From Paenibacillus sp. YN15 (GTDB lineage Bacteria > Bacillota > Bacilli > Paenibacillales > NBRC-103111): a DNA stretch of 64,000 nt. The notes beneath the pieces were generated by a model. It searched no databases. It was given only the letters and a program-made list of their open reading frames with translations, and was not told the origin of the DNA. A program made the translations under genes and the position numbers. The stretch is from contig NZ_QMFA01000006.1 of NCBI RefSeq assembly GCF_003285005.1, forward strand, positions 62,001 through 126,000, in the 5' to 3' direction. Positions within the stretch are counted from its first letter, which is position 1; the number at the start of each line of letters is the position of its first letter. Shown one piece after another: positions 8,226 to 16,788 of this stretch.

Positions 8226-10331
8226 ATGGCAGACTCGCTAGTTATTGTGGAATCGCCCGCCAAAGCCAAAACCATCGGGAAATACCTGGGCAGCAAATAT
8301 ATCGTGAAGGCTTCCATGGGCCATATCCGTGACCTTCCGAAGAGCCAAATGGGCGTCGAGGTCGACAACAATTTTGAACCCAAATATATTACCATCCGCG
8401 GCAAGGGGGACATTCTCAAGGAATTGAAGGATGCCCGCAAAAAAGTGAAAAAGGTTTATCTGGCGGCTGACCCTGACCGCGAAGGGGAAGCGATTGCCTG
8501 GCATCTGGCCCATTATCTGGACCTGGATGATACGGAAGAATGCCGGGTGGTGTTTAATGAGATTACCAAGCAGGCGGTGAAGGATGCCTTCAAAACGCCC
8601 CGGCCCATCAACAAGGATCTGGTCAACGCCCAGCAGGCAAGACGGATTCTGGACCGGCTGGTGGGTTATAAGATCAGCCCGCTTCTGTGGAAGAAGGTCA
8701 AGAAGGGCCTGTCCGCAGGCCGCGTGCAGTCCGTTGCCGTGAAGCTGATCAATGACCGGGAGAATGAGATCAAGGCGTTTATCCCGGAGGAGTATTGGAG
8801 CATTACCGTGCAGCTCAAGTCCGGTGCCAACGGCTTCGAGGCCAAGTATTACGGCACAGGCGGGCAAAAGCAGGAGCTTCATAAGGAAGCGGAGGTTCAG
8901 GCCATTCTCCAGGGTCTGGAGGGCGCCGATTTCATCGTATCCGAGGTAAGGGAGAAGGAGCGGACCCGCAACCCTTCAGCCCCCTTTATTACCAGTACGA
9001 TGCAGCAGGAAGCGGCCAGAAAGCTGAATTTCCGCGCCTCCAAAACCATGTCGGTGGCCCAGCAGCTGTACGAGGGCATCGATTTGGGCAAAGAGGGGAT
9101 TGTAGGTCTTATCACCTACATGCGTACGGATTCCACCCGGATTTCACCGGTGGCCCAGGAGGAAGCCAAGGGCTTCATTCTGGAGAAGTACGGCGAAGCC
9201 TATTATCCGGAGACCCCCAGGCAATATGTGAAAAAAGCCGCCAACGCCCAGGACGCTCATGAAGGCATCCGGCCCAGCTCGGTGCTGCGGACTCCCGAGG
9301 AGGTTAAGGAATTCCTTAGCCGCGACCAATTCCGGCTGTATAAGCTGGTCTGGGAACGTTTCGTCGCCAGCCAGATGTCCTCCGCCGTAATGGATACCAT
9401 GACCGTGGATATTCTTGCCGGGGACTCCATGTTCCGGGCGGTTGGCTCCAAGGTGAAATTCCCCGGCTTTATGAAGGTATATGTGGAAAGCAGCGACGAG
9501 GAGACCCCTTCCGGCGATGAAGAGAAGTTCCTGCCCCCCCTGGCCAAGGATGATGTGCTGAAGCGGGAGGCTGTGGAGCCCAAGCAGCATTTCACCCAGC
9601 CGCCTCCCCGGTATTCCGAAGCCCGACTCGTGCGTGCGCTGGAGGAGATGGGCATCGGCAGACCCAGCACCTATGCGCCGATTCTGGAAACCATCCAGAA
9701 GCGCGGCTATGTGGCTTTGGAGGAAAAGCGGTTTATTCCCACGGAGCTTGGGGAGCTGGTGATCGAGCTGATGGAGGAGTTTTTTCCGGAAATTCTCGAC
9801 GTGGATTTTACCGCCCAGATGGAGGAGGAGCTTGACCATGTGGAGGAAGGCCGCGAAAACTGGGTGAAGGTATTAAGCGGGTTCTATGAATCCTTCGAGA
9901 AGCGCCTTGAGGTTGCGGAAGAGGAAATGAAGGAAATCGAAATCCAGGATGAGGTTTCCGACGAGCTTTGCGAGAAATGCGGCCGCCATATGGTCTACAA
10001 AATGGGCCGCTTCGGCAAATTCCTGGCCTGCTCGGGCTTCCCCGATTGCCGCAACACCAAGCCGATTATTAAGGGCACCGGCGTGGTGTGCCCCTCCTGC
10101 AACAAGGGAACCATCGTGGAGCGCCGCAGCAAGAAGGGAAGAGTATTCTTCGGCTGCGACCGCTATCCGGAGTGCGACTTCGTCTCCTGGGACCGCCCGG
10201 TGGGACGGAACTGCCCGGAATGCGGCCAGATGCTCATTACCAAAACCAACCGCAACGGCACGGTAATCCAGTGCTCCAAATGCGATTATAAAGAGGAACC
10301 GGCTGAGGAAGCCGCGGACTTCGAGGATTAA
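8226..10331 (+). CDS. topA: DNA topoisomerase I
   Basis: Type IA topoisomerase that relaxes negative supercoils. The N-terminal TOPRIM domain is visible ([19 protein letters not shown], then [12 protein letters not shown]). Tyr298 in [12 protein letters not shown] is the expected catalytic tyrosine. Three C-terminal zinc ribbons follow from about residue 580: CEKCG with CSGFPDC, CPSC with CDRYPEC, and CPECG with CSKC. The 701-residue length is typical for Bacilli. GGGGGGAGG lies upstream of the ATG. Confidence 0.98.
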   Translation: MADSLVIVESPAKAKTIGKYLGSKYIVKASMGHIRDLPKSQMGVEVDNNFEPKYITIRGKGDILKELKDARKKVKKVYLAADPDREGEAIAWHLAHYLDLDDTEECRVVFNEITKQAVKDAFKTPRPINKDLVNAQQARRILDRLVGYKISPLLWKKVKKGLSAGRVQSVAVKLINDRENEIKAFIPEEYWSITVQLKSGANGFEAKYYGTGGQKQELHKEAEVQAILQGLEGADFIVSEVREKERTRNPSAPFITSTMQQEAARKLNFRASKTMSVAQQLYEGIDLGKEGIVGLITYMRTDSTRISPVAQEEAKGFILEKYGEAYYPETPRQYVKKAANAQDAHEGIRPSSVLRTPEEVKEFLSRDQFRLYKLVWERFVASQMSSAVMDTMTVDILAGDSMFRAVGSKVKFPGFMKVYVESSDEETPSGDEEKFLPPLAKDDVLKREAVEPKQHFTQPPPRYSEARLVRALEEMGIGRPSTYAPILETIQKRGYVALEEKRFIPTELGELVIELMEEFFPEILDVDFTAQMEEELDHVEEGRENWVKVLSGFYESFEKRLEVAEEEMKEIEIQDEVSDELCEKCGRHMVYKMGRFGKFLACSGFPDCRNTKPIIKGTGVVCPSCNKGTIVERRSKKGRVFFGCDRYPECDFVSWDRPVGRNCPECGQMLITKTNRNGTVIQCSKCDYKEEPAEEAADFED

Positions 10332-10381
10332 GTCTCTAACCGGTCAGATGGCGCGCTTCTATTCATGATGGGATGCTTAAA

Positions 10382-10420
10382 CGGCAGACAGCGAATATGC
10401 GGTCTGCCGGCCTTTGTTTT
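10382..10420 (+). terminator. possible terminator after topA
   Basis: The stem CGGCAGAC (10382-10389) pairs with GTCTGCCG (10402-10409) and is followed by GCCTTTGTTTT. The T tract is interrupted, so termination may be partial. Confidence 0.55.
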
Positions 10421-10475
10421 GTGACAAAACTTGAAGCTTAGAATGCAATTTCAAATAATGGGGGAAAGATTCATT

Positions 10476-11792
10476 GTGACTCAACAACAGCCTGTTACTG
10501 TGATCGGAGCCGGACTGGCGGGCAGCGAAGCCGCCTGGCAGCTGGTCAGCCGCGGCGTGCCGGTGATCCTCTACGAAATGAGACCGGCAGCCAAAACGCC
10601 GGCCCATATTACGGATCAATTCGCGGAGCTGGTCTGCAGCAACTCCCTGCGGGCCAACGGCCTGACCAATGCGGTAGGCTTATTGAAGGAAGAAATGCGC
10701 CTTCTCGGCTCTCTTATTATGCGCGAGGCGGACAAGCACGCCGTTCCTGCCGGGGGCGCCTTGGCGGTTGACCGGGAGGGCTTCTCCGGCGGCGTCACCC
10801 AGGCGCTCCGCAACCATCCGCTGGTGGAGGTGCGGAACGAGGAAATCCGCGAGCTTCCTGCGGAGGGAATCGTGGTGGTCGCTTCCGGGCCGCTGACCTC
10901 CCCCGCGCTGTCGGAAAGCTTAAAGGCGCTGACCGGGGAGGAATACCTCTACTTCTATGACGCGGCAGCCCCGATTGTGGAGAAGGAATCTGTGGACATG
11001 AGCAAGGTATACCTGGCCTCCCGGTATGACAAGGGGGAAGCGGCTTACCTGAATTGCCCGATGACGGAGGAGGAGTTCAACCGCTTCTACGATGAGCTGA
11101 TTCAAGCGGAAGCCGCTCCCGTGAAAGCTTTTGAGAAGGAAGTTTATTTCGAGGGCTGCATGCCTATTGAAGTGATGGCCAAGCGGGGGCGCCAAACGGT
11201 GCTGTTCGGACCGATGAAGCCGGTTGGGCTGATCAATCCCCACACGGGCAAACTGCCCCATGCCGTGGTGCAGCTGCGCCAGGACAATGCGGCGGGAACG
11301 CTGTTCAATCTGGTTGGTTTCCAGACTCATCTGAAGTGGGGCGAGCAAAAGCGGGTTTTCTCCCTGATTCCCGGGCTGGAGCAGGCGGAGTTTGTCCGTT
11401 ATGGCGTCATGCACCGCAATACCTTCATTAATTCGCCCAAGCTGCTTTCGCCGACGTATCAGTTCAGATCGCGGCCGAACCTGTTTTTTGCCGGCCAAAT
11501 GACAGGTGTGGAAGGGTATGTGGAATCTGCCGCTTCCGGTCTGGCTGCCGGTCTCAACGCAGCCCGGCTGTGGCATGGCCAAGATCCGCTGGTGCTGCCT
11601 GCGGACACTGCAATCGGCAGTATGGCCCATTATATTGTCTCCACGGAGTCCGGCCACTTCCAGCCGATGAATGCCAATTTCGGGCTGCTGCCGCCTCCGG
11701 AGGAGCGGATTAGGAATAAGAAGCTGAGATATGAAAAGCTGGCGGAACGGGCTCTTCGGACAATTCAGAATTTTGTGGGCAATTTAAAGTGA
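10476..11792 (+). CDS. trmFO: methylenetetrahydrofolate--tRNA-(uracil-5-)-methyltransferase
   Basis: Flavin- and folate-dependent enzyme that makes ribothymidine at position 54 of tRNA in many Firmicutes. The FAD-binding Rossmann motif [14 protein letters not shown] lies at the N-terminus, followed by VCSNSLRAN and the C-terminal [17 protein letters not shown] typical of TrmFO/GidA. I start it at GTG 10476, which has GGGGAAAG 6-8 bases upstream and gives 438 residues, the normal size; an in-frame start at 10431 would add 15 unsupported residues. In Bacillus xerC (codV) follows here, but it is missing in this window. Confidence 0.95.
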   Translation: MTQQQPVTVIGAGLAGSEAAWQLVSRGVPVILYEMRPAAKTPAHITDQFAELVCSNSLRANGLTNAVGLLKEEMRLLGSLIMREADKHAVPAGGALAVDREGFSGGVTQALRNHPLVEVRNEEIRELPAEGIVVVASGPLTSPALSESLKALTGEEYLYFYDAAAPIVEKESVDMSKVYLASRYDKGEAAYLNCPMTEEEFNRFYDELIQAEAAPVKAFEKEVYFEGCMPIEVMAKRGRQTVLFGPMKPVGLINPHTGKLPHAVVQLRQDNAAGTLFNLVGFQTHLKWGEQKRVFSLIPGLEQAEFVRYGVMHRNTFINSPKLLSPTYQFRSRPNLFFAGQMTGVEGYVESAASGLAAGLNAARLWHGQDPLVLPADTAIGSMAHYIVSTESGHFQPMNANFGLLPPPEERIRNKKLRYEKLAERALRTIQNFVGNLK

Positions 11793-12041
11793 TGTCCCTT
11801 GTATGCCGTTCGCAAGCTGTGTTACTATATTCATATTGCGCTTAACTCGAACACCCCGCGGATGGCTTCAGCTTGCAGGCCCCTCCCGGGGTTTTGCGCG
11901 CCGGAAGGGCTGTGGCTTCCGTCAGATCCGATTTCAGCACAGTTTATGCTTACGAAGTAGGCTTTACTGCGTAAAGCTCAGCGGATGCTTACGAAGTTGG
12001 CTTTGCTCATGCAAAGCCCAGCTATCTCAGGAGGGATTTTC
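11793..12041. other. intergenic gap where xerC is expected
   Basis: The 249 bases between trmFO and hslV contain no recombinase gene or recognisable remnant of one. They hold a C/G-rich stretch with the possible hairpin pair ACCCCG/CGGGGT followed by four T (about 11850-11897), then the two tandem 39-bp hairpin units. The hslV ribosome binding site follows. Confidence 0.7.
11946..12023 (+). repeat. two tandem 39-bp hairpin units upstream of hslV
   Basis: Unit 1 (11946-11984) and unit 2 (11985-12023) share ATGCTTACGAAGT and the hairpin core. Unit 1 folds as GCTTTAC-TGC-GTAAAGC and unit 2 as GGCTTTGC-TCAT-GCAAAGCC. An A-T pair in unit 1 is replaced by a G-C pair in unit 2, a compensatory change that keeps the stem. 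They lie in the likely 5-prime leader of hslV. Confidence 0.65.
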
Positions 12042-12584
12042 ATGGGAGATTTTCACGCTACCACGATTTTTGCGATCCGTCACAACAATAAAGGCGCTAT
12101 CGCCGGGGACGGCCAAGTTACCTTCGGCAACAGCATGGTGATGAAGAACACAGCGAAGAAGGTGCGCCGCCTGTACCGGGGCCAAGTGGCTGCGGGGTTT
12201 GCCGGATCGGTGGCGGATGCCATCACGCTGTTCGAGAAGTTCGAGGGGAAGCTGGAGGAGCATCAGGGCAATCTGCAGCGCGCGGCGGTGGAGCTGGCCA
12301 AGGATTGGCGCTCCGACAGGGTGCTGCGCCGCCTGGAGGCCATGATGATCGTCATGGACAAAAAGGATCTGCTGCTGATTTCCGGCAACGGCGAAATCAT
12401 CGAGCCCGACGACGGCATTCTGGCCATCGGCTCCGGCGGGAACTTCGCCTTGGCTGCGGGAAGAGCCTTGAAGGCCCACGCCGGCCATCTGGAGGCCCGG
12501 GACATTGCCAAGGCTTCCTTGGAGATTGCCGCCGATATCTGCGTGTTCACCAACCGTAATATTATTGTGGAAGAAGTATTGTAG
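12042..12584 (+). CDS. hslV: ATP-dependent protease proteolytic subunit HslV (ClpQ)
   Basis: Proteasome-like peptidase that works with the HslU ATPase. The sequence [15 protein letters not shown] is followed by [23 protein letters not shown] (shown in part: the key residues are the GDGQVT loop), [18 protein letters not shown]-like residues and [14 protein letters not shown]. It has 180 residues, as usual. ATG 12042 has CAGGAGGG upstream; an in-frame ATG at 11985 lies in the hairpin repeat. In B. subtilis ClpQ the nucleophile is Ser2; here position 2 is Gly, so either Thr6 or Thr7 after processing must serve. Confidence 0.96.
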   Translation: MGDFHATTIFAIRHNNKGAIAGDGQVTFGNSMVMKNTAKKVRRLYRGQVAAGFAGSVADAITLFEKFEGKLEEHQGNLQRAAVELAKDWRSDRVLRRLEAMMIVMDKKDLLLISGNGEIIEPDDGILAIGSGGNFALAAGRALKAHAGHLEARDIAKASLEIAADICVFTNRNIIVEEVL

Positions 12585-12612
12585 CCACACAAATCGGATG
12601 GAGGGATGGATT

Positions 12613-14007
12613 ATGAAAGGCTCCGCGCTTACCCCAAGAGAGATTGTTTCCGAATTGGATAGATATATCGTCGGCCAGAAGCAGGCCAAAAAATCCGTCG
12701 CCGTGGCCCTTCGCAACCGCTACAGGAGAACCCTGCTCCAGGACGTGATGCGCGATGAGATCATTCCGAAGAATATTCTGATGATCGGCCCCACCGGCGT
12801 GGGCAAGACGGAAATCGCCCGCAGGCTGGCGAAGCTGGTGAATGCGCCCTTCGTGAAGGTGGAAGCCACCAAGTTTACCGAGGTGGGCTATGTGGGCCGG
12901 GATGTGGAATCCATGGTCCGGGACCTGGTGGAAACCGCCATCCGGATGGTCAAGGCCGAAAAGACCGAGGCCCTGAAGGACCGGGCAGGCAAGCTGGCCG
13001 AGGAGCGGATCATCCAATTCCTGGTTCCCGGGGCCAACAGGAACAAATCCGGCCGCAACCCGCTGGAGATGCTTTTCGGCGGCCAGAAGGAGCCGGAGCC
13101 GGAGCGGGAGGAGCCGGATTCGGGAGTGGCCGCAGGCCGCGCCGCCGTCAGGGAGAAGCTGGCCCGCGGGGAGCTGGAGAACGAGCAGATCGAGATCGAG
13201 GTGGAGGATCACACGCCTTCCATGATGGACATTCTGGGCGGCCAGGGCAATGACCAGATGGGCATGAATATGCAGGAGATGTTCAGCAGCCTGATGCCCA
13301 AGAAAACCAAGAAGCGCCGCCTTCCGGTTAGGGAAGCGCGCAAGGTGCTGATCCAGCAGGAAGCCCAGAAGCTGATGGATATGGACGAGGTTATCTCCGA
13401 ATCCGTGCAGCGGGCGGAGCAGTCGGGCATTATTTTTATCGACGAGATCGACAAGGTGGCCAGCACCGGCAAGGGCAGCGGTCCCGATGTGTCCCGGGAA
13501 GGGGTGCAGCGCGACATTCTGCCCATTGTCGAAGGCTCGACAGTCATGACCAAATACGGGCCGGTCAAGACCGATTATGTCCTGTTTATTGCCGCGGGGG
13601 CCTTCCACATTGCCAAGCCGTCGGACCTGATCCCTGAGCTTCAGGGACGCTTTCCCATCCGGGTGGAGCTGGGCAGTCTGAACCATGAGGATTTTGTGCG
13701 CATCCTGAAGGAGCCGCAGAATGCCTTGACCAAGCAATATACAGCCCTTCTGGAAACAGAAGGCATTACCATCACCTTCACCGACCAGGCCATTGACGAA
13801 CTGGCCCAGATCGCCGTGGACGTGAACCAGCATACGGAGAATATCGGCGCCAGGAGGCTGCACACCATTCTGGAGAAGCTGCTGGAGGACTTGTCGTTTG
13901 AAGCGCCGGATCTTCAGCTGGAGGCTTTCCAGGTGACCCCGGAATATGTCCGGGAGAAGCTGTCGGATATTGCCCGGAACCGCGATTTGAGCCAATACAT
14001 TCTGTAG
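12613..14007 (+). CDS. hslU: ATP-dependent protease ATPase subunit HslU (ClpY)
   Basis: AAA+ unfoldase that feeds substrates to HslV. Motifs: N-terminal [17 protein letters not shown], Walker [10 protein letters not shown] (about residues 57-65), [14 protein letters not shown], an I-domain of about 130 residues rich in E and K, Walker [11 protein letters not shown], and sensor 2 IGARRLHT near the C-terminus. The C-terminal RDLSQYIL is the tail that docks into HslV. ATG 12613 gives 464 residues, close to the B. subtilis protein; GGAGGG lies upstream. It follows hslV by 28 bases. Confidence 0.97.
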   Translation: MKGSALTPREIVSELDRYIVGQKQAKKSVAVALRNRYRRTLLQDVMRDEIIPKNILMIGPTGVGKTEIARRLAKLVNAPFVKVEATKFTEVGYVGRDVESMVRDLVETAIRMVKAEKTEALKDRAGKLAEERIIQFLVPGANRNKSGRNPLEMLFGGQKEPEPEREEPDSGVAAGRAAVREKLARGELENEQIEIEVEDHTPSMMDILGGQGNDQMGMNMQEMFSSLMPKKTKKRRLPVREARKVLIQQEAQKLMDMDEVISESVQRAEQSGIIFIDEIDKVASTGKGSGPDVSREGVQRDILPIVEGSTVMTKYGPVKTDYVLFIAAGAFHIAKPSDLIPELQGRFPIRVELGSLNHEDFVRILKEPQNALTKQYTALLETEGITITFTDQAIDELAQIAVDVNQHTENIGARRLHTILEKLLEDLSFEAPDLQLEAFQVTPEYVREKLSDIARNRDLSQYIL

Positions 14008-14101
14008 CGGCGGGGCTTCCCGCAAAGTTATGGAAATCCGCTTCTTGAGACCTGCTTCGCTTTGCGGGAAATTGTTGAATGATAATAGGGGGATTTGGGA
14101 A

Positions 14102-14881
14102 ATGCAATTGCTTTCGAAGACAAGACGGCTGAACCGGCTCTTGCAAAGGGCGGCCGGCAAAGCTTTGTCGTTTATGGAAATGACCGAGGTTCTGCGGGAT
14201 GCCATGGCAGCCAGTGTGTACGTGATTAGCCGCAAGGGCAAAATTCTCGGCTGCGCAGCCGCCGGGGTATTGGCTTCGCCGGAGACCAACCGGGTTCTGT
14301 TTCAGGACAAAAGACTTACCCCGGAGCAGAACCAGCTCCTGCTGAGGGTGGAGGAGACCGTTTCCAACCTCGACCCGGAAAATCCGTATGTCCAGGTGAC
14401 CAATCAGCTGCAAAGCCTGTTTGAGCAGCATTATTTGACCATTATCCCGATTATGGGGGGCGGGGACCGCTTGGGCTCCCTGGTTTTGGCCAGGACGGAA
14501 GACCCGTTCGGCGAGGATGATCTGATTCTGGCTGAGTACGGAGCCACTGTTGTGGGCATGGAAATTCTGCGCGAGCGCGCAGAGGAAAGCGAGATTGAAG
14601 CCCGGCGCAAAACCATTGTCCAGGTAGCGGTCGGCTCCCTTTCGTATAGTGAACTGGAGGCCGTTGAGCATATTTTCGACGAGCTGAAAAGCAAGGAAGG
14701 GCTTCTGGTAGCCAGCAAAATTGCCGACCGCGTGGGCATTACCCGTTCCGTGATCGTCAACGCGCTGCGGAAGCTGGAAAGCGCCGGCGTCATCGAAACC
14801 CGGTCTCTGGGCATGAAGGGAACCTACATTAAAATCCTCAATGACCAGTTGGTTCAAGAACTGGAAAAGCGCCAGGCCTAA
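14102..14881 (+). CDS. codY: GTP-sensing global transcriptional repressor CodY
   Basis: Nutrient-sensing repressor that binds DNA when branched-chain amino acids and GTP are high. It has 259 residues, exactly the B. subtilis size. The N-terminal GAF domain (about residues 1-155) is followed by a C-terminal winged helix, with [20 protein letters not shown] as the recognition region. ATG 14102 is preferred over the in-frame ATG at 14030, because the sequence from [11 protein letters not shown] matches the conserved N-terminus and GGGGG lies upstream. It is the last gene of the hslVU-codY group and has its own terminator. In Bacillus flgB follows next; here a 20-kb pilus region lies between them. 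Confidence 0.97.
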   Translation: MQLLSKTRRLNRLLQRAAGKALSFMEMTEVLRDAMAASVYVISRKGKILGCAAAGVLASPETNRVLFQDKRLTPEQNQLLLRVEETVSNLDPENPYVQVTNQLQSLFEQHYLTIIPIMGGGDRLGSLVLARTEDPFGEDDLILAEYGATVVGMEILRERAEESEIEARRKTIVQVAVGSLSYSELEAVEHIFDELKSKEGLLVASKIADRVGITRSVIVNALRKLESAGVIETRSLGMKGTYIKILNDQLVQELEKRQA

Positions 14882-14918
14882 TTGTGCATTCTCCATCCAT
14901 GAAAATAGAGCAGAAGAC

Positions 14919-14957
14919 GAAAAAGCCGAGGAATTGATCCCCGGCTTTTTATTTTTT
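14919..14957 (+). terminator. intrinsic terminator of codY
   Basis: The stem AAAAGCCG (14921-14928) pairs with CGGCTTTT (14942-14949), extended by A-T pairs, and is followed by TATTTTTT. It lies about 40 bases after the codY stop. Confidence 0.85.
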
Positions 14958-15110
14958 ACACGTAAAGATTATAAGCTTCGGCCATGCCGAAAGTGAAATT
15001 CTTGGAGGGCGGGAAGCGGCTCGGCTTTCTTGAAACGCAGGTTGTCAGGATGATAGCGGAACCACAGTCCGTCAAACTCAAACGTCTTGATCAACGCGCA
15101 GCTCCAAAGG
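14956..15110 (-). pseudogene. possible gene remnant, minus strand
   Basis: On the minus strand one frame reads IKTFEFDGLWFRYHPDNLRF followed by KKAEPLP, which looks protein-like, and a second frame continues as SKNFTFGMAEAYNLYV with a TAA at 14958-14956. A single frameshift near 15010 would join them. No start codon or ribosome binding site is visible upstream because a hairpin and the dispersed repeat interrupt it. I do not recognise the family; a decayed gene end is the best guess. Confidence 0.25.
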
Positions 15111-15126
15111 ACGCCGCGGGCGTTTT
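15111..15126 (+). terminator. short GC hairpin with T run
   Basis: ACGCC-GCG-GGCGT is followed by TTTTCTC. It lies directly before copy 2 of the dispersed repeat and may belong to the same element. Confidence 0.45.
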
Positions 15127-15131
15127 TCTCA

Positions 15132-15184
15132 CCGCTTAACGCGGCCGCTCATTCTCGAAATACTCCGATAGGAGTTTTTCTCAT
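15132..15184. repeat. dispersed 53-bp repeat, copy 2
   Basis: It matches 1175-1227 at 48 of 53 positions, including an identical stretch TACTCCGATAGGAGTTTTTC. As in copy 1, it lies in an intergenic region at the border of an accessory gene cluster. Confidence 0.7.
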
Positions 15185-15741
15185 GGAACCAATAAAAAAA
15201 TCAATATCTGCACAATTGTGGATAATTAATTTTGATCATATATTCGGTGAAGTTTACGCAGGTCTTTAACCAAGCTTTGTATAATCATTAATATACAAGA
15301 TTTTTACAATATCTTAACAATGAGGAAAATCCTTATCGGAGTCTTTGCGGAGAAGCGGGGTCGTCCTTAAAGGCCATTTTTAAAATATGAAGCGCTGTCA
15401 ATAAACGCTGTTGTGTTCTGCCGCGGCACAGCATGATTCTCTGTTTGGGGAATTTATGCAGATCAATCGACAAAAATCGAGGAATTTTCAAGACTCCAGG
15501 AGTTCATCAATCGACAAAAGATGGCCTCCGGTAGGAGATTGCACAGACCGTTGCAGCATGCCTCATGGATATTCACTTGTGTGAGCATCTCTTATTACTT
15601 TCTGAAAAAAAAGAAAATTCTAAAAATTAAAAAATCTTGCTTTATGACTTGGTATAATGCACGTGCATTATTGTCATCATGTAGAATTAATGTGTTATTT
15701 ATAAAGTAGAGTCGAATATTGGATAAAGGGGGATGAGAATA
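15185..15741 (+). promoter_or_regulatory. long regulatory region upstream of the pilus regulator gene
   Basis: No gene is seen in these 557 bases. They hold: two copies of ATCAATCGACAAAA (15462-15475 and 15506-15519), whose reverse complement matches 8 of 9 positions of the Spo0A box TTTGTCGAA; AAAATTCTAAAAATT (15614-15628), 12 of 15 matches to the CodY box AATTTTCWGAAAATT; an AT-rich stretch (15603-15636); an extended -10, TG-G-TATAAT (15650-15658); and a perfect 18-bp palindrome ATAATGCACGTGCATTAT (15654-15671) overlapping the -10 element. The functions are inferred from consensus matches only. Confidence 0.5.
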
Positions 15742-16587
15742 ATGGGCGTATTTGCAGACAAGATTAAAGGCGATTTTTTTTCAAATGCGATCGGAGTTTC
15801 TTCTGAAGAAATGGAGCGGTTTGAGCAAAAGTCTATCCATAACGGGGTACAGAAGGATACTATGCGTGTCCGCTTCCGGTTATCGGGGAAGATGCTGGAG
15901 CGCCTGCTTACAAAATGCCAAACCTTGATGGATATCATCAGGAAGGAAGATTTATTGGGAGCCCAAGCTTTTTATTTTCCATGCATCTTAATGGTAACGG
16001 ATACAAATGGAGTGATTATCTACATTACCGGGGACGAGGTGTCGATTTCCAATGCGGAGCAGATGAATAATATTGGAGTAGGCACCTCCTTATCCTTTTC
16101 CAGCGCAGGAACCAATGCCGTATCGGCGGCCATTGAGCTGCAAAGAGCTGTAGTGATCTGCGGGGAGCAGCATTATCTGACAACCATGAGAGATTGGATT
16201 ACCCTGTCCATCCCGATACGGAATTCGGAGAATCATATTGCCGCTTACCTGGCCTTCTCTTCGTTTCATAATATTCCCGGACCGATTATTTATCCTTGTC
16301 TGGAGTCCATCAGCGCCAGATTGGAGTATCAGCTCAAAAAAGCGGAAGCGCAGGGAAAGGTCTGGTTTGTCGAGGAGATATTGGAGGAGCGGCTGAGACA
16401 TCTTCCGCTTACTCCAAGAGAGAAGGAGGTAGCCATGTATTGGATTTTGGACTATGACTACAAGCAAATCAGCAAGGTAGTGGGCATCAGTGAAAATACA
16501 GTCCGCGTTTATGTGACGCGCATTAATAACAAGCTTAGGGTAAATTCCAAGGCTTCTCTCATTCTCCGGGTACTGGGCGCAATATGA
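15742..16587 (+). CDS. LuxR-type transcriptional regulator with an N-terminal GAF domain
   Basis: A 281-residue protein. The central part (about residues 85-200) resembles the GAF sensor of AcoR-type activators: ILMVTDTNGVIIYITG, then SFSSAGTNAVSAAIELQRAV and GEQHYL with a conserved DWITLSIPI. The C-terminal 60 residues form a LuxR helix-turn-helix: LTPREKEVAMYWI and QISKVVGISENTVRVYVTRI. ATG 15742 is preferred because AAAGGGGG lies 9 bases upstream; ATG 15733 would touch the ribosome binding site. It is the first gene before the pilus operon and is transcribed in the same direction, so it is the likely pathway-specific regulator. The ligand is unknown. Confidence 0.8.
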   Translation: MGVFADKIKGDFFSNAIGVSSEEMERFEQKSIHNGVQKDTMRVRFRLSGKMLERLLTKCQTLMDIIRKEDLLGAQAFYFPCILMVTDTNGVIIYITGDEVSISNAEQMNNIGVGTSLSFSSAGTNAVSAAIELQRAVVICGEQHYLTTMRDWITLSIPIRNSENHIAAYLAFSSFHNIPGPIIYPCLESISARLEYQLKKAEAQGKVWFVEEILEERLRHLPLTPREKEVAMYWILDYDYKQISKVVGISENTVRVYVTRINNKLRVNSKASLILRVLGAI

Positions 16588-16788
16588 TACTTTTGGCCCC
16601 TTCGCATAGGCTACGGACTCAAGTAACGCATCTGCAGTACATATGGTGCATTAGGAAAAAAGACATAATGTATGTGTACTATTTTCCAAAAATGCTTCTT
16701 CCGGTTATGCTGTTGGAAGAAACAGGATTTCGTCGATCGGTAGTCGGCTTCTAAGGGATTTTGCTGAAAAGTGGAAAGGACGAATGGA
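16588..16788 (+). promoter_or_regulatory. putative promoter/operator region of the pilus operon
   Basis: No terminator is evident after the regulator gene. The region contains GTGCATTA (16646-16653), identical to one half of the 18-bp palindrome upstream of the regulator gene, and TAATGTAT (16666-16673), a diverged copy of the opposite half. Both lie inside a larger imperfect dyad that begins AGTACA (16636) and ends TGTACT (16675-16680). A CATAAT -10-like hexamer (16664-16669) overlaps it, but I see no good -35. Confidence 0.35.

Noticed and set aside
12562-14289. A 575-codon minus-strand open frame across hslU and the start of codY
   Set aside because: Composition-driven shadow of hslU; no domain or ribosome binding site.
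13778-14896. A 372-codon minus-strand open frame across codY
   Set aside because: Complement of codY and the end of hslU; no independent support.
15217-15225. TGTGGATAA, a perfect DnaA box on the minus strand
   Set aside because: A single 9-mer in 64 kb is expected by chance; there is no cluster, no AT-rich unwinding region with dnaA or dnaN, and so no origin.
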